Positions 1 through 11,215 of a DNA stretch of 64,000 bases are shown here, one piece after another (position 1 is the first letter of the stretch; every line of letters starts with the position of its first letter). The translations under genes and the position numbers were made by a program. The notes beneath the pieces are model-generated. The model was not told the DNA's origin. It ran no database searches and saw only the letters and a list, made by a program, of their open reading frames with translations. Source of the stretch: Macrostomum hystrix (lineage: Eukaryota > Platyhelminthes > Macrostomidae); NCBI GenBank assembly GCA_950097015.1, contig CATNEN010000029.1, forward strand, positions 2,238,001 through 2,302,000, written 5' to 3'.

Positions 1-277
1 GATGGTCAAGAACAGCCTTTTTTAGGGTCGAATAGCTAGATAGGGCCTGTGATACCATTGATGCAATGTCTTCTGGTAGAAGACTAACCAGGTAGAAGTA
101 GCGCGCTTCTTCCGAAACGATGCCACTCAAAGCGAATCGCGCCTCCAACACACAAAACCATGCAACTGGATTGTTTCGCAAAAGCTTGTAGCTCAAAGAA
201 CCACCAATTTCATCGTTAAATTTCTCAAATCTACAATTCGAAGTCGATGATGCGTCAAATCTCAGATCTTCTGCCAT
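1..277 (-). CDS. LTR-retrotransposon gag-like ORF, N-terminal part (cut by window edge)
   Basis: The minus strand is open from an ATG at 277 to the window edge (92 codons, no stop). The protein begins MAEDLRFDAS and contains NPVAWFCVLEARFALSGI followed by YFYLVSLLPEDIASMVSQAL. This pattern of a tryptophan, then 'W/F..LEA.F...GI', then 'R..Y.v..Lp.d' is typical of the N-terminal gag segment of Ty3/Gypsy retrotransposons found widely in flatworms and other invertebrates. It would act as the capsid protein packaging the element's RNA. Pol would lie to the left, outside the window. I see no clear LTR end or primer-binding site upstream (278-1200). Family assignment is from motif memory, not a search. 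Confidence 0.55.
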   Translation of the reverse strand, partial: MAEDLRFDASSTSNCRFEKFNDEIGGSLSYKLLRNNPVAWFCVLEARFALSGIVSEEARYFYLVSLLPEDIASMVSQALSSYSTLKKAVLDH

Positions 278-1500
278 AGTTTAAAATGGCTAATGGCTCT
301 AAAAAATCAAGCATGAGTCGGTGTACAAGAAAAATTCTAAGTACTATTTGAAGTACTAGTACTAATCAAAGCACGAAAAAGGCAACAAAAATTTGGTAAC
401 TGCTATAAGTTTTGAGTACTGTCTATACCTACATCTACCGCAAAGCTTATATTAGAATGAATCTAGAAAATTCTGGAAATACATTTAAGGGCGGCAATAT
501 AAATATTTTCTTATCAAAGCTTAATTTAATCTTATTCATACGCTTTTGTATGAACGTTTGTTTGAGTATAATTCGTTTTTAAATTTCATTTGTTTAAGCA
601 GCAAGCAATTTTTTTTAATTTTAGTAGGGCGCTAAGAATTTAGAACACAATCACCGTGTCACAATTTATTATTATATGACCGTCACCGATTTTTCGGCAC
701 AAGTTCCAGTTCCAGTTCCAGAGAATGCATACTGGGAAATATATTTTAAAAAAACAACTTTGTGCATTTGTAAACACAAAATGCTTTAAAATATCAAAAC
801 TGCCAAAAGAAATCTATTCAAAAAAATTTCATCTAGATTCTCTGCCTAATCACTGAGTTATAGCCTTCTACTTTATTATAGAATGCATGTCCCGTTAAAC
901 GCTATGCATTTTAAAAGTCAATTGTGACATTTTTGCAGAAAATCGAAAAATTTATCATTTCAACAGTCAGAGCCTATCGAGTTGATTTCAAATATCAGAA
1001 CTGCAAGAAGAAATCTACTCAAAAATAAAATTTCGATTTTATATCCTGTTGGCATGGATGCATTGGGGTTTACATAGCATAGGGCCTATTATTGACATGA
1101 TAGTATAGTATAGCATAAAAAGGCCTAGTTTTTTGTATAAAAGAATGGGCCTATAAATAATGTAGCCTAGCCTATACATGGTGTGCAGTTTACTCTGGCC
1201 TGGACTGCTTTACTTTTAGTTCATTATTAAATGTCTTCTGGGCTTAGATCTTGTCTCATTCAATACAATTTTGTACAAAAATGCAAAGATGCAAAAAGTT
1301 TTCCAAGAAATGTATTGATCTTTATTGCAACAAGTCAAATGTTTTTGACAATTGATTTGTCAAAAACACCATAGTAAAAATGTTCCATAACTGTAGGCTC
1401 ATATTCAGTGTGGCAGTGTGGCTAAAGTTTTTTAGTTAAGAATGTATGTAAAAATACTTTTATTTAAAGCTTTAAAATATAAATTAAAGTATTCTTAGGC
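278..1500. other. AT-rich leader/flank of the retroelement, no gene
   Basis: AT-rich DNA upstream of the gag-like ATG, where an LTR would be expected; no TG...CA-bounded repeat could be recognised with only one end in view. A diverged direct repeat of about 50 bp occurs at roughly 788-838 and 990-1040 (both contain a version of 'aatatcaRaactgc' then 'agaaatctaYtcaaaaa'). From about 1080 on, GGCCTA-containing words become frequent. Confidence 0.3.
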
Positions 1501-2018
1501 CTACTTTTAATATTGAAACATTGTTCAAAGCTTGTGCAACAGTCAATCTCCAATAAACCATGAGTCTCCATGACTGTATAATGACAGTGACAATTTCCAA
1601 AAATCACTAGATATGGGCCTAAAAGGCTTAGAAAGTGATGGAGCATAGGTTGGAGTAGGCAACCATTTCTTGAGTTGTAAAAGTGGCACAACAAAGGGCT
1701 TTGTGTACTTTCCTACCAACTGAAGAACCATTCTGTCTGGCCTGATCTCAAATTAGACTAGGCATATAGGATTGCTGCTGTTGCTATGGGGCTTTAGCAA
1801 ATGTCACTGAAGAATGTAGACAAGGTGATGTAACATTGACAACTTTTAACTTAACTATTCTTAGTACTTCCAAATAGATGATGCAGTGTAAGAAATTAGG
1901 CTTGTATTTTTGTGGGTTTAAAAGTTTATTTGTAATTCCTGCTGTTTCTTTGCCACTAAAGGCAAATCTTATTTGCTAGTGCTCACCTGGGTAGGCATTG
2001 GAAAAGAGATCATAAGAA

Positions 2019-2641
2019 TTAGAAAAAAAGATAATTGCTGATCTTTTGGCAATGTGTAACTATGGCAAATAAACAAATTTTATGCAGTCGTTCCAAAATA
2101 GAACCTGCCATATTAGTCACAACTAGTGGTGCTTGTTGAAAAATACATAGATTTAAGTTTTTTCTGTTAATCCAATTTGTAAACACAATGTCAATTTTCA
2201 GCCTTAGAGTTGGCTGTGAAGTGAAGCTTCCATGACAGTGAAGCTCTGTCACAACAATGGCTGACCATACAGCAATATCTTCACTAAGTCAAGAATCACA
2301 TCAGAAAATATGGATTTAGGTTGCAGTAAAGAAGTCTGCAAACCTGCATTGTTGCCAGTTAAAGCAGCGGCTACAGTATCAATCGGTTGCTTGGCAACAT
2401 CTAGTGCTATTGTTGCTTGCACTCCTCTACTGGCTGTGGCCCCTAAAAACATAGATAATCTGTCTAAACTAACTACTTCTGCATTACTGCACTGCATTAA
2501 AATGTCATCTGATTTGCCTGTGGAGACTTCTAAGCGGGTTTGTTTGTTGCGTAGGCCTCGAACTCTCGACCTACCAGGCATGGCAACTGTCTCCCAGACT
2601 CTTCCAGATGGGCCAGCACCATTGGCTGATTCGGAGGCCAT
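2019..2641 (-). pseudogene. doubtful minus-strand ORF pair, possible degraded coding sequence
   Basis: An ORF of 130 codons starts with ATG at 2641 (MASESANGAGPSGRVWETVA) and ends at 2249. A second open frame on the same strand runs from the overlap at about 2252 to 2019, in another phase, as if one coding sequence carried a frameshift near 2250. I recognise no domain. The stretch 2310-2645 is also open on the plus strand (111 codons), which weakens either call. No clear splice donor follows. It could be a decayed element ORF, a first exon, or chance. Confidence 0.2.
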
Positions 2642-2929
2642 TTAGCCTACATCAGTTTTTGCTGTCTTTCTTTTTTTGTCTCTTGCTTTGCTTCTCTAAT
2701 GCTAGTTTATTAGCTGTAAATATATTTATTTAAACCATACAGAATGCCTAAACTGCCTACAGAACTGATTCATTAAAGAGGAAGACATAGGTGGTCATGT
2801 GGCGTGCAAGCCTTCTAAGAGGAGGGCAATAGTGCTTACTAAAAATTATTTAGAAGTGGTCAATGAGGCCCACTAGAATATTCCTCACAAGGGTGGGCTC
2901 ATGGCTTCTAAAATGACCACCTGGGTAAA

Positions 2930-3290
2930 AATTAGCCTAAAAATGACCCCCCAGAGGTGGGCAATGAGCCTACCAAAATGACCTCCCCAGAGTTGGGCAA
3001 TGAGCCTACCAAAATGACCCCCCAGAGTTGGGCAATGAGCCTACCAAAATGACCCCCCCAGAGTTGGGCAATGAGCCTACCAAAATGACCCCCCCAGAGT
3101 TGGGCAATGAGCCTACCAAAATGACCCCCCCAGAGTTGGGCAATGAGCCTACCAAAATGACCCCAGAGATGGGCAATGAGCCTACCAAAATGACCCCAGG
3201 GCAATGAGCCTACCAAAATGACCCCCAGGGCAATGAGCCTACCAAAATGACCCCAGGGCAATGAGCCTACCAAAATGACCATCCAAGAGC
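2930..3290. repeat. minisatellite, 36-bp unit
   Basis: About ten tandem copies whose core is 'gagcctaccaaaatgacc' followed by a C-run and 'agagttgggcaat'. Central units are 36 bp; units at the right end are shortened by loss of the 'agagttg' part. The length being a multiple of three gives a false minus-strand frame (GHFGRLIAQLWGG repeats). Confidence 0.9.
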
Positions 3291-3299
3291 GGGTACTAG

Positions 3300-4481
3300 G
3301 GGCCAAAGGATCAGGGAAACTCCTGTTAGCTAGTCACAGAATATGCCGTAGTTGTACTCTGAATCTCTCGCTAAATGTTTGACTTTGTTTTTTTTTCCTA
3401 ATAATATTCTACCGCTTCCGCAGTTTAGATTGGATTGCTTTACTTATTCATTCTGAAAATGAAATTGCGACCTTCGCGCTATTGTCGTTCTGAGCTCAGT
3501 ACCTAATAATAAAAATAATTAAGCTCCACCATCTGCTTTACACATTCTGCTGTTCAAATTCTTCATCAAGCTGTACATATCTGTGCGTGTTGCCAATTAA
3601 AATCACGGACCATGTTCTATTAACTTTCTACGTTAATATTTTCAATGTATTTTTAACTACTGTAATTTGAAATGCAATGAGCATATTTGATGTTTAAAAT
3701 TCGAATAGGGCATTTCTCGTTATCCGAAACTATTTACATTGTTGAGATTCGTTTTAGAAGCATTATTATCATATCACTTCGTGTTTTTATAATTAAGCGC
3801 CCACCTATTTTAGATTTTTTTGCTTGTAATATATTTGTAACGAATTTCACTCTACTCATAGTAGGGGGAAATGTGAATTAGAGAATTAAATAATCTTACA
3901 ACGTATTGTCTTTCTCTTTAAAAAAATCGAAGCTAACGTCACTGACTATACACTCGTAGGTAACAAACAATAGACTATAATTAGAAAATCTGGATAGGAT
4001 ATAAAGGGTAAATCCTGGTTTCCCAAACGTCCCACCTCCTAGACTTCCCGATATTTCCGAATTCTCGACTCTATAAAACCGTGAGGAATTTTCCTGAATC
4101 CAAAGTCTTTGAATTCTTAAAGATTCCAGAATTACAGGTTTTTTTCCTAATTTCCGACTTTCTGCATTTTAGGTTTCCCAATTACAGATAAAAAATTTCA
4201 AATTCCGGTTTTTCGAAATTCCAAAGTTTTTTTATTCTAGATTTCCCAAAATTCCGAATTTCCGAAATCATTTTTTCGAAATTCCGAATTTCTTAATTCC
4301 CGTTTTCCGCTAAATTCCTGACTTGACAACTTTACGATTCTCAGAAATCCTAATTTAGCGGCTTTTTTAGAATCCGAGCGCAAAAGTACTCGTAGAATTT
4401 CATAGAATCTGCTAGGACTTCTCTAAAAAAACCTACGATCATTCACTTTGCAGCACCCAAAACTGGATCCATAACGCAGCC
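3300..4481. other. AT-rich intergenic stretch with degenerate AATTCCGAA words
   Basis: No gene seen. Between about 4030 and 4330 the sequence is a degenerate patchwork of 'aattccgaatttcc'-like words without a fixed period. Just before the next gene a pyrimidine-poor 'cactttgcag' at 4444-4453 could be a 3' splice site or trans-splice acceptor. Confidence 0.4.
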
Positions 4482-7400
4482 ATGTCTGGACAGGCGCCGT
4501 TTCCCGACTTCCGGCCCACTGAGCTGTCGCTACTATGCAGCGAGACCGAGTCCCAGATGCAGCGCACTTTGAAGGGCCTCCACCGGGCCCTACTAAATCG
4601 TCAGACCGAGCTGCGTCGGGCGGCTAGGCGCGCCGCCGCGGCAGCGCCAGACGCCGACAATCCAACAATACGCCGGCGCCGCCTCCTAGACGAACTGCGT
4701 CACGGCCGGACGATGGCCGAGCTGGCCGCCAGGCGGGGCGACGCTGAGGAGGCCGCCTACAGAGCCGAGCGAGAGCGTCAGCTGCTGGCCGAACTGGACG
4801 AAGTCGATCCTGGCGCCGATGTCGACAATCCGCAGCTGGCCTCCGAAACTGCATCAGCGGGGCTGAACAAAGTCGGCGACGTCAGCAGGAGCCTACTGTC
4901 GGCTGCGTTCGCCGAAGCCATTGACGAGTTTCAAGCGGAACTGCTGGCCGAGATGCGTGCCGTGGGCGCTCAGCTGGCCGAGCAGGAGGTTGGGGAGCTA
5001 GCCGCTGAGGATAATCTAGGCCTGTGAGCCTCGCTGTGTCCCAATTTTTATTCCCAATGTACCTATCCACCCATTGTGCTTCCTTGAAAATTTACTTCTG
5101 TAGAATTTCAATTCTGAAGTTTGTTTATATCCTAGAATTCAAATCCTAGTGTGGAATTAAAACACAGAAAACACACAATGAAGTCGTTACATTTTTCCAA
5201 TATTTTCTTTCTTAGAATAGAATCCCACTAAAATAAAAAATAAAACCTAATAATCCCTAAAATTTCCCATTATACAATTAGAATCCCAAATTAAGTAAAA
5301 GCATTGTTGTTTTACCTAACAATATTCCGATGTACGCATCTCCTGTAAATATTTTGATCATGCTATTGTCACAGCGGGTGCTGATGTGTTTTTACGGCTA
5401 TTTCTCCCAGCTAATCATTGAACATAAATACGAGTATAATGTGTAAAAATGAAACTTGTTGATGTCTTTATTGATTAAACAAAAGTACAAAGAAGCACAT
5501 CTGCATTAAAAATGCAAATGTGTCCCACGCATTATTATAAATTTGTAAAGATAAGAAAATTCTAGCAAGTGTATCTAAGTCTTCGTCTGTATTTGCTCAT
5601 TTAATCATTGTTCAAGTAATAATAATAATAATAATTGATTATACCTGCCCCAATTGGGTCAGATGTACAGCCGACAGCACAGCCGCAGCTAATGCGCGGC
5701 GCATCTGAGGGCTGCGTACAGTCCATGGACTGGGGGGACGCCACACCCACCTTCAATTATCCCAGCTGAAGCTGGTACCCAATTAACAGCTGGGTGAACT
5801 GAAGCAATGCAGAGTTAAGTGTCTTGCTAAAGGACACAAATTGTTCCAGTGGAGTCGGGAATCGAACCCCCGACCTTAAAGTCGTGAGTCCGGCGCCCTA
5901 ACCACTAGGCTACAACCTCAGTAGTTCAAGAGACAAGGCTGCGTGGGCAGTCACTGTTTGCTGTCTCATCCAATAGCCAGTGGCTCAAATCTGCCTTATT
6001 TGCAATGATAATGTGAGAACGCGGATAAGCCGAGGGTTTTCCCAACCTGGGAGTAAAAAGCGTTTGAGCAGCATCGATGCCTTTGGTAATTTTCGTTCTA
6101 ATCTTACTGGTGTCGCCACCAGTGTTTGCCTCGGCTCTGCCAGTTGGAAGCGCGACTACTCTGTCCGAAGATGGAAGCTCTAAGTCCTCCTTTACCAGAT
6201 GTTTGCATATTTTTTGTTTAAAGCTCCCGCAGTTCATGTTGACCTGTGGATTCTGACACTTGAATCTCGAACCTCAGGCACAGCCGACACCTGATGCAGC
6301 AGTTGCTATCCGGCCTGTCCGCCTGTCTGTCCACCACTTCCTGCTTGAATCAGATTTTGGTGGCCTTGGAAACGGCCGTGGCCGCAGCTGCGGAAGCCGA
6401 CGGGCAATCGGTGGGGGGTCCGGCGGCCGTCCAACAGCTCACCGGAGCAGCCGCTGACGCCTTTCAGCACCGGGCCAATCGGCGACGCCTGCTGGTGCTG
6501 ATGTCGCTGGGCCTGGGCGTAGGCCTCGCCTGCCTGCTGGCCCGCTGCTGCTGCGTCTGGATCAAGCGCGACATCCGCATGCACGAAAACAAGATCAACC
6601 AGATCCTCAGCGACAGGTCTGCCTTACTCAGATCCCACTTACTCAGATTCCACCTTACTCAGATCCCACTTGCTCAGATCCCACTTACTCAGATCCCACT
6701 TACTCAGATCCCACTTACTCAGATCCCACCTTACTCAGATCCCACTTACTCAGATCCCACCTTACTCAGATCCCACTTACTCAGATCCCACCTTACTCAG
6801 ATCCCACTTACTCAGATCCCACCTTACTCAGATCCCATCTCATTTAGATCCCACATTACTCAGATTTACCCTGATAGCATATTACTGAAATTCCTAATTG
6901 TCGATTTTCCGTCGTTCCTGCCATTGCACTCGCCATTGCTATTGCCGTCTCTCTCTTTTTGCTCTCGCGTCTCGCCATTGCTCTAGCCTTTGCTCTCGCC
7001 GTGCTCTCGCCTTTGCTCTCTCTGTTGCTCTCGCCGTGGTCTCGCCGTGCTCTCGGTGTAGTCTCGCCGTTGCTCTCCCTGTTGCTATCGCCGTTGCTCT
7101 CCCTGTTGCTATCACCGTTGCTCTCGCCGTGCTCTCGCCGTGATCTCGCCGTGCTCTCGCGTTGCTTTCCCTGTTGCTATCGCCGTTGTTGCCGTTGCTG
7201 TCCTCATTTTGAATCCAGCCACCCAACTGCCCAGCGTATAATTAGCCGAACCTTGTAATACACCTGAAAGTCTGCTAAGGTCGCACAAGGATAAAGTTGC
7301 AGCAAATGCCCCGTAATTTTGATCCTTTTAGTCACGAAAGCTCACAAACATTGTTCGGTCTTTTTCAACAATAAAGAGAGAAGAAAATTACTGAAAACGG

Positions 7401-8825
7401 ATTGTCCTAAAAACACCTGTCAGTTTTTCCATTTGTCGAATCGACTGGCCTACTTTGCCAGTAGACCCGGCATATCAACCGGCCTCTACAGAAGACAAAT
7501 TAGCTGGGTTTGCTTTGGGCGAGGCATTGTGCTGTTTTTTAAGTCAGTTTTCTAAATGAGTGTCTAGCGTCACTCTAGCCAGACTCAAGAGTCAAGAGCG
7601 GAAAATTGCTAGTTGCTACTCTGAAGAACTGCAATCACCATGCTTCAATTTTCCTTCTATGTATGCTCGCAAGTTTCTTGATTTCTCGAATCTTTTTATT
7701 GGTTTCTAGATTTATATTCTTCGATTTGTAAATGTTCGTCGATTTCCTGATGTTCGTCGATTTCCTGATATTCGTCGATTTCCTGATATTCGTCGATTTC
7801 CTGATATTCATGGATTTCCTAGTATTCGTCGATTTCCTTATATTCGTCGATTTCCAGACATTCGTTGATTTCCTAGTATTCGTCGATATCCTGATATTCG
7901 TCGATTTCCTGATATTCGTCGATTTCCTGATATTCATGGATTTCCAGATATTCGTCGATTTCCTGATATTCGTCGATTTCCTGATATTCTTCGATTTCCT
8001 GATATTCGTCGATTTCCTGATATTCGTCGATTTCCTGATATTCTTCGATTTCCTGATATTCGTCGATTTCCTGATATTCGTCGATTTCCTCTGATGTTCG
8101 TCGATTTCTACATTCGTCGATTTCCACCTAATCCCCCTTAATCCACGGACAGTACGCCGCGCAATAGCTGCGGCTGTGCCACTGACTGAACAAGTGCTCC
8201 AGCTAGCCCAGGTGTGATCTCCCAATATATCTATCTCATTCTTGCCTTCGAATTTGCCCGCAGCGTACTCAGGCTGGAGTACGTCGCTAAGCTAGACGCG
8301 CGCGAGCAGCGAACCCTCAGCAAGCTGCGCCTGGCATCCTCCTTCATCCTTCCTGACAGCTGCGGAATCGCCTGCATCCGTGGCGACGTCGCAGGCAGCG
8401 GCGATGAAATCGTAGCCGATCGGCATCGGCGATCGCGACGATCCAGGCGTCTGCGGCCGCTGCCGGCCCCGGCCAGCTGGGACCCCTCGGCGGCATCCAG
8501 CCCAGTCAGCGGCGCCGGCGATGCCGCCGATGCTCTGAGGTCGAAGTCTAGCCAGCAGTTGACGATGATGATTACTCCATTCGGCGTTCGTGCCGTGAAA
8601 GAAACTGTCGTCGACTCGCTAGCCTGCAGCGGCAGTCGGCTTCAGGTCTACGACGAGACGCCAGGCCGGAGGCAGCTTCGCCGGGCTTCAGCCAGCCGAT
8701 CGGCTGTCGCCCTATCGGTGACCGCCCCGACCGATGGCAGCAGCCGCTTCTGTCATTCGCTCGGCAACATTCCCTGTGCTGGCACAGCAACTGACGGAGC
8801 CACAGCCGCTTTGGCTTCAGCCTAG
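4482..8825 (+). CDS. unrecognised coiled-coil, single-TM protein (three-exon model)
   Basis: Model: exons 4482-5023, 6278-6616, 8264-8825; 480 residues. Phases agree across both junctions (codon CT|G at the first, AG|C at the second). Exon 1 starts MSGQAPFPDFRPTELSLL and encodes an Ala/Arg/Glu-rich, probably coiled-coil region (about residues 20-175). Exon 2 carries a hydrophobic helix at about residues 252-276 between NRRR and KRD, with three consecutive cysteines near its end (LLARCCCVWI). Exon 3 begins with a charged helix (RLEYVAKLDAREQRTLSKLR) and becomes a basic, Ser/Ala-rich tail ending at TAG. GC-rich codon thirds support coding. Weak points: the first donor (GGCCT|GTGAGC) overlaps the TGA that would otherwise end exon 1 at 5027, so 4482-5027 could be a separate 181-residue gene and 6294-8825 another. 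The exon 2 donor (cag|gtctgc) is also non-ideal. Intron 1 holds a SINE; intron 2 holds 15-bp and 18-bp arrays. I recognise no family. Confidence 0.5.
5617..5923 (-). mobile_element. SINE-1 copy (tRNA-derived), intron of the coiled-coil gene
   Basis: On the minus strand it reads: tRNA-like head with A-box 'tagcctagtgg' and B-box 'ggttcgattcc', a body shared with the copies near 17.7, 48.5 and 49.7 kb, a short 3' palindrome around CCCAATTGGG, and an (ATT)n tail. A 7-bp direct repeat 'gttcaag' flanks it at 5610-5616 and 5924-5930, consistent with a target-site duplication. Confidence 0.85.
6620..6868. repeat. minisatellite, 15-bp unit, intronic
   Basis: About 16 copies of 'cttactcagatccca' and close variants directly after the exon 2 donor of the upstream gene. 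The 15-bp period leaves reading frames open (LLRSH repeats), which are artefacts. Confidence 0.9.
6925..7200. repeat. degenerate GCTCTCGCC / GTTGCTNTC low-complexity tract
   Basis: Irregular mixture of 'gctctcgccgt' and 'gttgctctccct' words inside the second intron of the coiled-coil gene. No fixed unit length. Open frames on both strands here are composition artefacts. Confidence 0.7.
7734..8127. repeat. minisatellite, 18-bp unit, intronic
   Basis: About 21 copies of 'ttcgtcgatttcctgata', ending some 135 bp before the last exon of the coiled-coil gene. The 18-bp period creates open frames on both strands. The same unit family reappears downstream of that exon at 9005-9127. Confidence 0.95.
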
Positions 8826-9004
8826 TCGTCTGCCGATGAGTCGCCATCGTCAACGATCCTTTACTTTGAAGTGCCGCCGAAGCGTCTATCTTTTCAATCC
8901 GGCCCGGCGCTCGTCGATTGACGAGACGAACCTTTTTGACCTTTATTTCGTCAATTAAAAAAATCGTCTATTTTATTATACCTCAATTAATAGGTTTGAG
9001 TCCC
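8826..9004 (+). other. 3' flank of the coiled-coil gene, possible readthrough and poly(A) signal
   Basis: The reading frame of the last exon stays open for 31 more codons after the TAG at 8823-8825, with unchanged composition, to a TGA. A variant poly(A) signal ATTAAA lies at 8954-8959. Confidence 0.35.
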
Positions 9005-9127
9005 TGACATTCGTCAGTTTCCTGATATTCGTCAGTTTCCTGATATTCGTCAGTTTCCTGATATTCGTCAGTTTCCTGATATTCGTCAGTTTCCTGATAT
9101 TGTTCGATTTCCAGATTTTCGTCGTTT
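9005..9127. repeat. minisatellite, 18-bp unit (second block)
   Basis: About six copies of 'ttcgtcagtttcctgata', one or two bases different from the intronic array at 7734-8127, placed on the other side of the last exon. Confidence 0.9.
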
Positions 9128-11127
9128 TCCATTATATTCCTCGAACTTATCGATTTTCATGTGATTGGCATAATTTGTTGTTATTTTTAGGACTAGAATA
9201 TCTCGGAGTTGTACTTTCCATTACTTCTTGACTCGTGTGCTTCTGATGCATTTACTGAAGTAATTGTTTGATGGGCGAGCTGGGGAACTTTGAAAATGAT
9301 TTCTTTAACACTCAAATCCTCAGATTAGTGTCTGCTGAGCTGGCGCGACTAATATGGCCACTAAAAAGACTCAGAGCTACAATAAACATACTCAGGCCTA
9401 CTACTATAAGTAGCTTGATTGTATATTGTGGATTGTAAAACACAGTAAGACATGTATAGGTTAAGATTAGACATTATTCGTATCGTTTTCATCGAGAAAA
9501 GCTCGCTTGACAGATTAAAAAATAACTATTTTCTGACACTACACGTATTCGACGACAGCAACCCCCTGTCTGTCGATCAGTCATCTTTAGACAGCTGCTG
9601 AAACATGAAAATATAAAAATAACAAGTTGGAGCACACAAAACGACAACGTAGAGTTACTAAAAAGGCTAAGTCAAGTGTCCCAGAAATATCGTCTGTTGA
9701 AATCTCGTATTGAAGACAAACTCTGGGTTGCTATGCGACATTGATGCTGCTCTGCTATATTAAATTTTAATTGTTTAGTAGCATCCTTAGGTAACTTAGC
9801 GAAATGGGTGTTGCTAGGCGTTAGTAGATTTCCATTAGATAATTAGTAGATAAAAAATTATCTCAAGCGGAAACCTGTTTAGTGTTATTAAAATACTGCT
9901 ACGATTGCTAGCACAATGACAAGACAAAATATTTCTGAAGCTAAACAATTATCGATAACATATTTTTGTAAAAAATTTTCTATTATAACTCGAGAAACGA
10001 GTTTAAGTCAGTTGTTAAAATACTTGCAGTGTAAAAACATAAATATGAGCGTTCATCAAATTGTAAAAAAAAGAATAGAATATTTTATCACGAAAATTGT
10101 ATAGCTGGAATACAACAGCATTGAAGACATTTTTCTAATAGAGTATTTGAATGACTAGAGTCTAGACGAATGCTTGCAAAAAAACTGCTTCACTATTATG
10201 CATGAAATATTTCCCATGTCAAAAAAATTGACTAGGGCTGTCGGTAAGACTTTAGAAGAACGTAAAATAAACGACTAAAAATATATATAATCATGAACCG
10301 TCTTTGCTAAAGTAAATTCTATCGAAATGTGTCTTCAACCCGACACGGAAAAAGTACAACTTTAAGAAACTTTTGAGCCTTATTAACAAAATCACACAGC
10401 CGACATAATCTCTAGATTCGCGCTAAAATGACAACAATTTTAAACTCGCGCCAAATTATTCCATTTTTAACAAGCCTAAATTGGTTGTCCTAATATTCGA
10501 TTGTTTTCATTTTATAAGTAACTTTCTGTTTATTAGAGTACAGATGGCGCCAATTTAAAATACGAGTATCTGATTTTAACGACAAGATCTCGAATCTAGG
10601 GTTATGCCAAACAGCTTGTGAGAGTAACCGATAGTCGATAATAGTGAGTTTAACGACTGAAAAAGCACAGTTTTGCTTCTAGTTGAATATAAAACAACAA
10701 AGCAGAAGCTAATCTGCAGTAGAAAGAGGAAAACTAAAGTGACTCAATGGAGGTCGAGCGGTAAAAAGCAACTAACTAAAAAGTCATCGGATAAATTCGA
10801 TAAAAGCTAAAAATAGACAGATATTGCTGATAAGTTTATGAGCCGACTAATATTGTGAGAATAGCACAATAGTATTTTTCAGAAGTATAAAGCCGAGAAT
10901 TTATCACGAAACAATTACAATCTGCAATCTATTCCTCCGCTAGTTTTTTATCGATCCCGGGTTCTGTACCACCCATTGATTGGTTAGCCAACCAAAGGGA
11001 AAAAATCTGCTCTTTAATTTTAGCATGTTTATATATATATAATTATCGTTTGTTCTTCCCGATGTCAGACAAATTTTGCCATCACAACACTTAATTTTTG
11101 CAGACTGCAAATGTTCGTCCAAATTAA
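9128..11127. other. AT-rich intergenic region between convergent genes
   Basis: About 2 kb of AT-rich DNA with no convincing ORF, array or transposon. Its right end is the 3' untranslated region of synaptogyrin; a variant ATTAAA poly(A) signal on the minus strand lies at 11013-11018, about 110 bp past the stop. Confidence 0.5.
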
Positions 11128-11182
11128 TTAGTAACCGCCCTGTTGATACTGACCGCCACTGCCAGCTGACAAGTCACCACCA

Positions 11183-11215
<33 letters not shown>

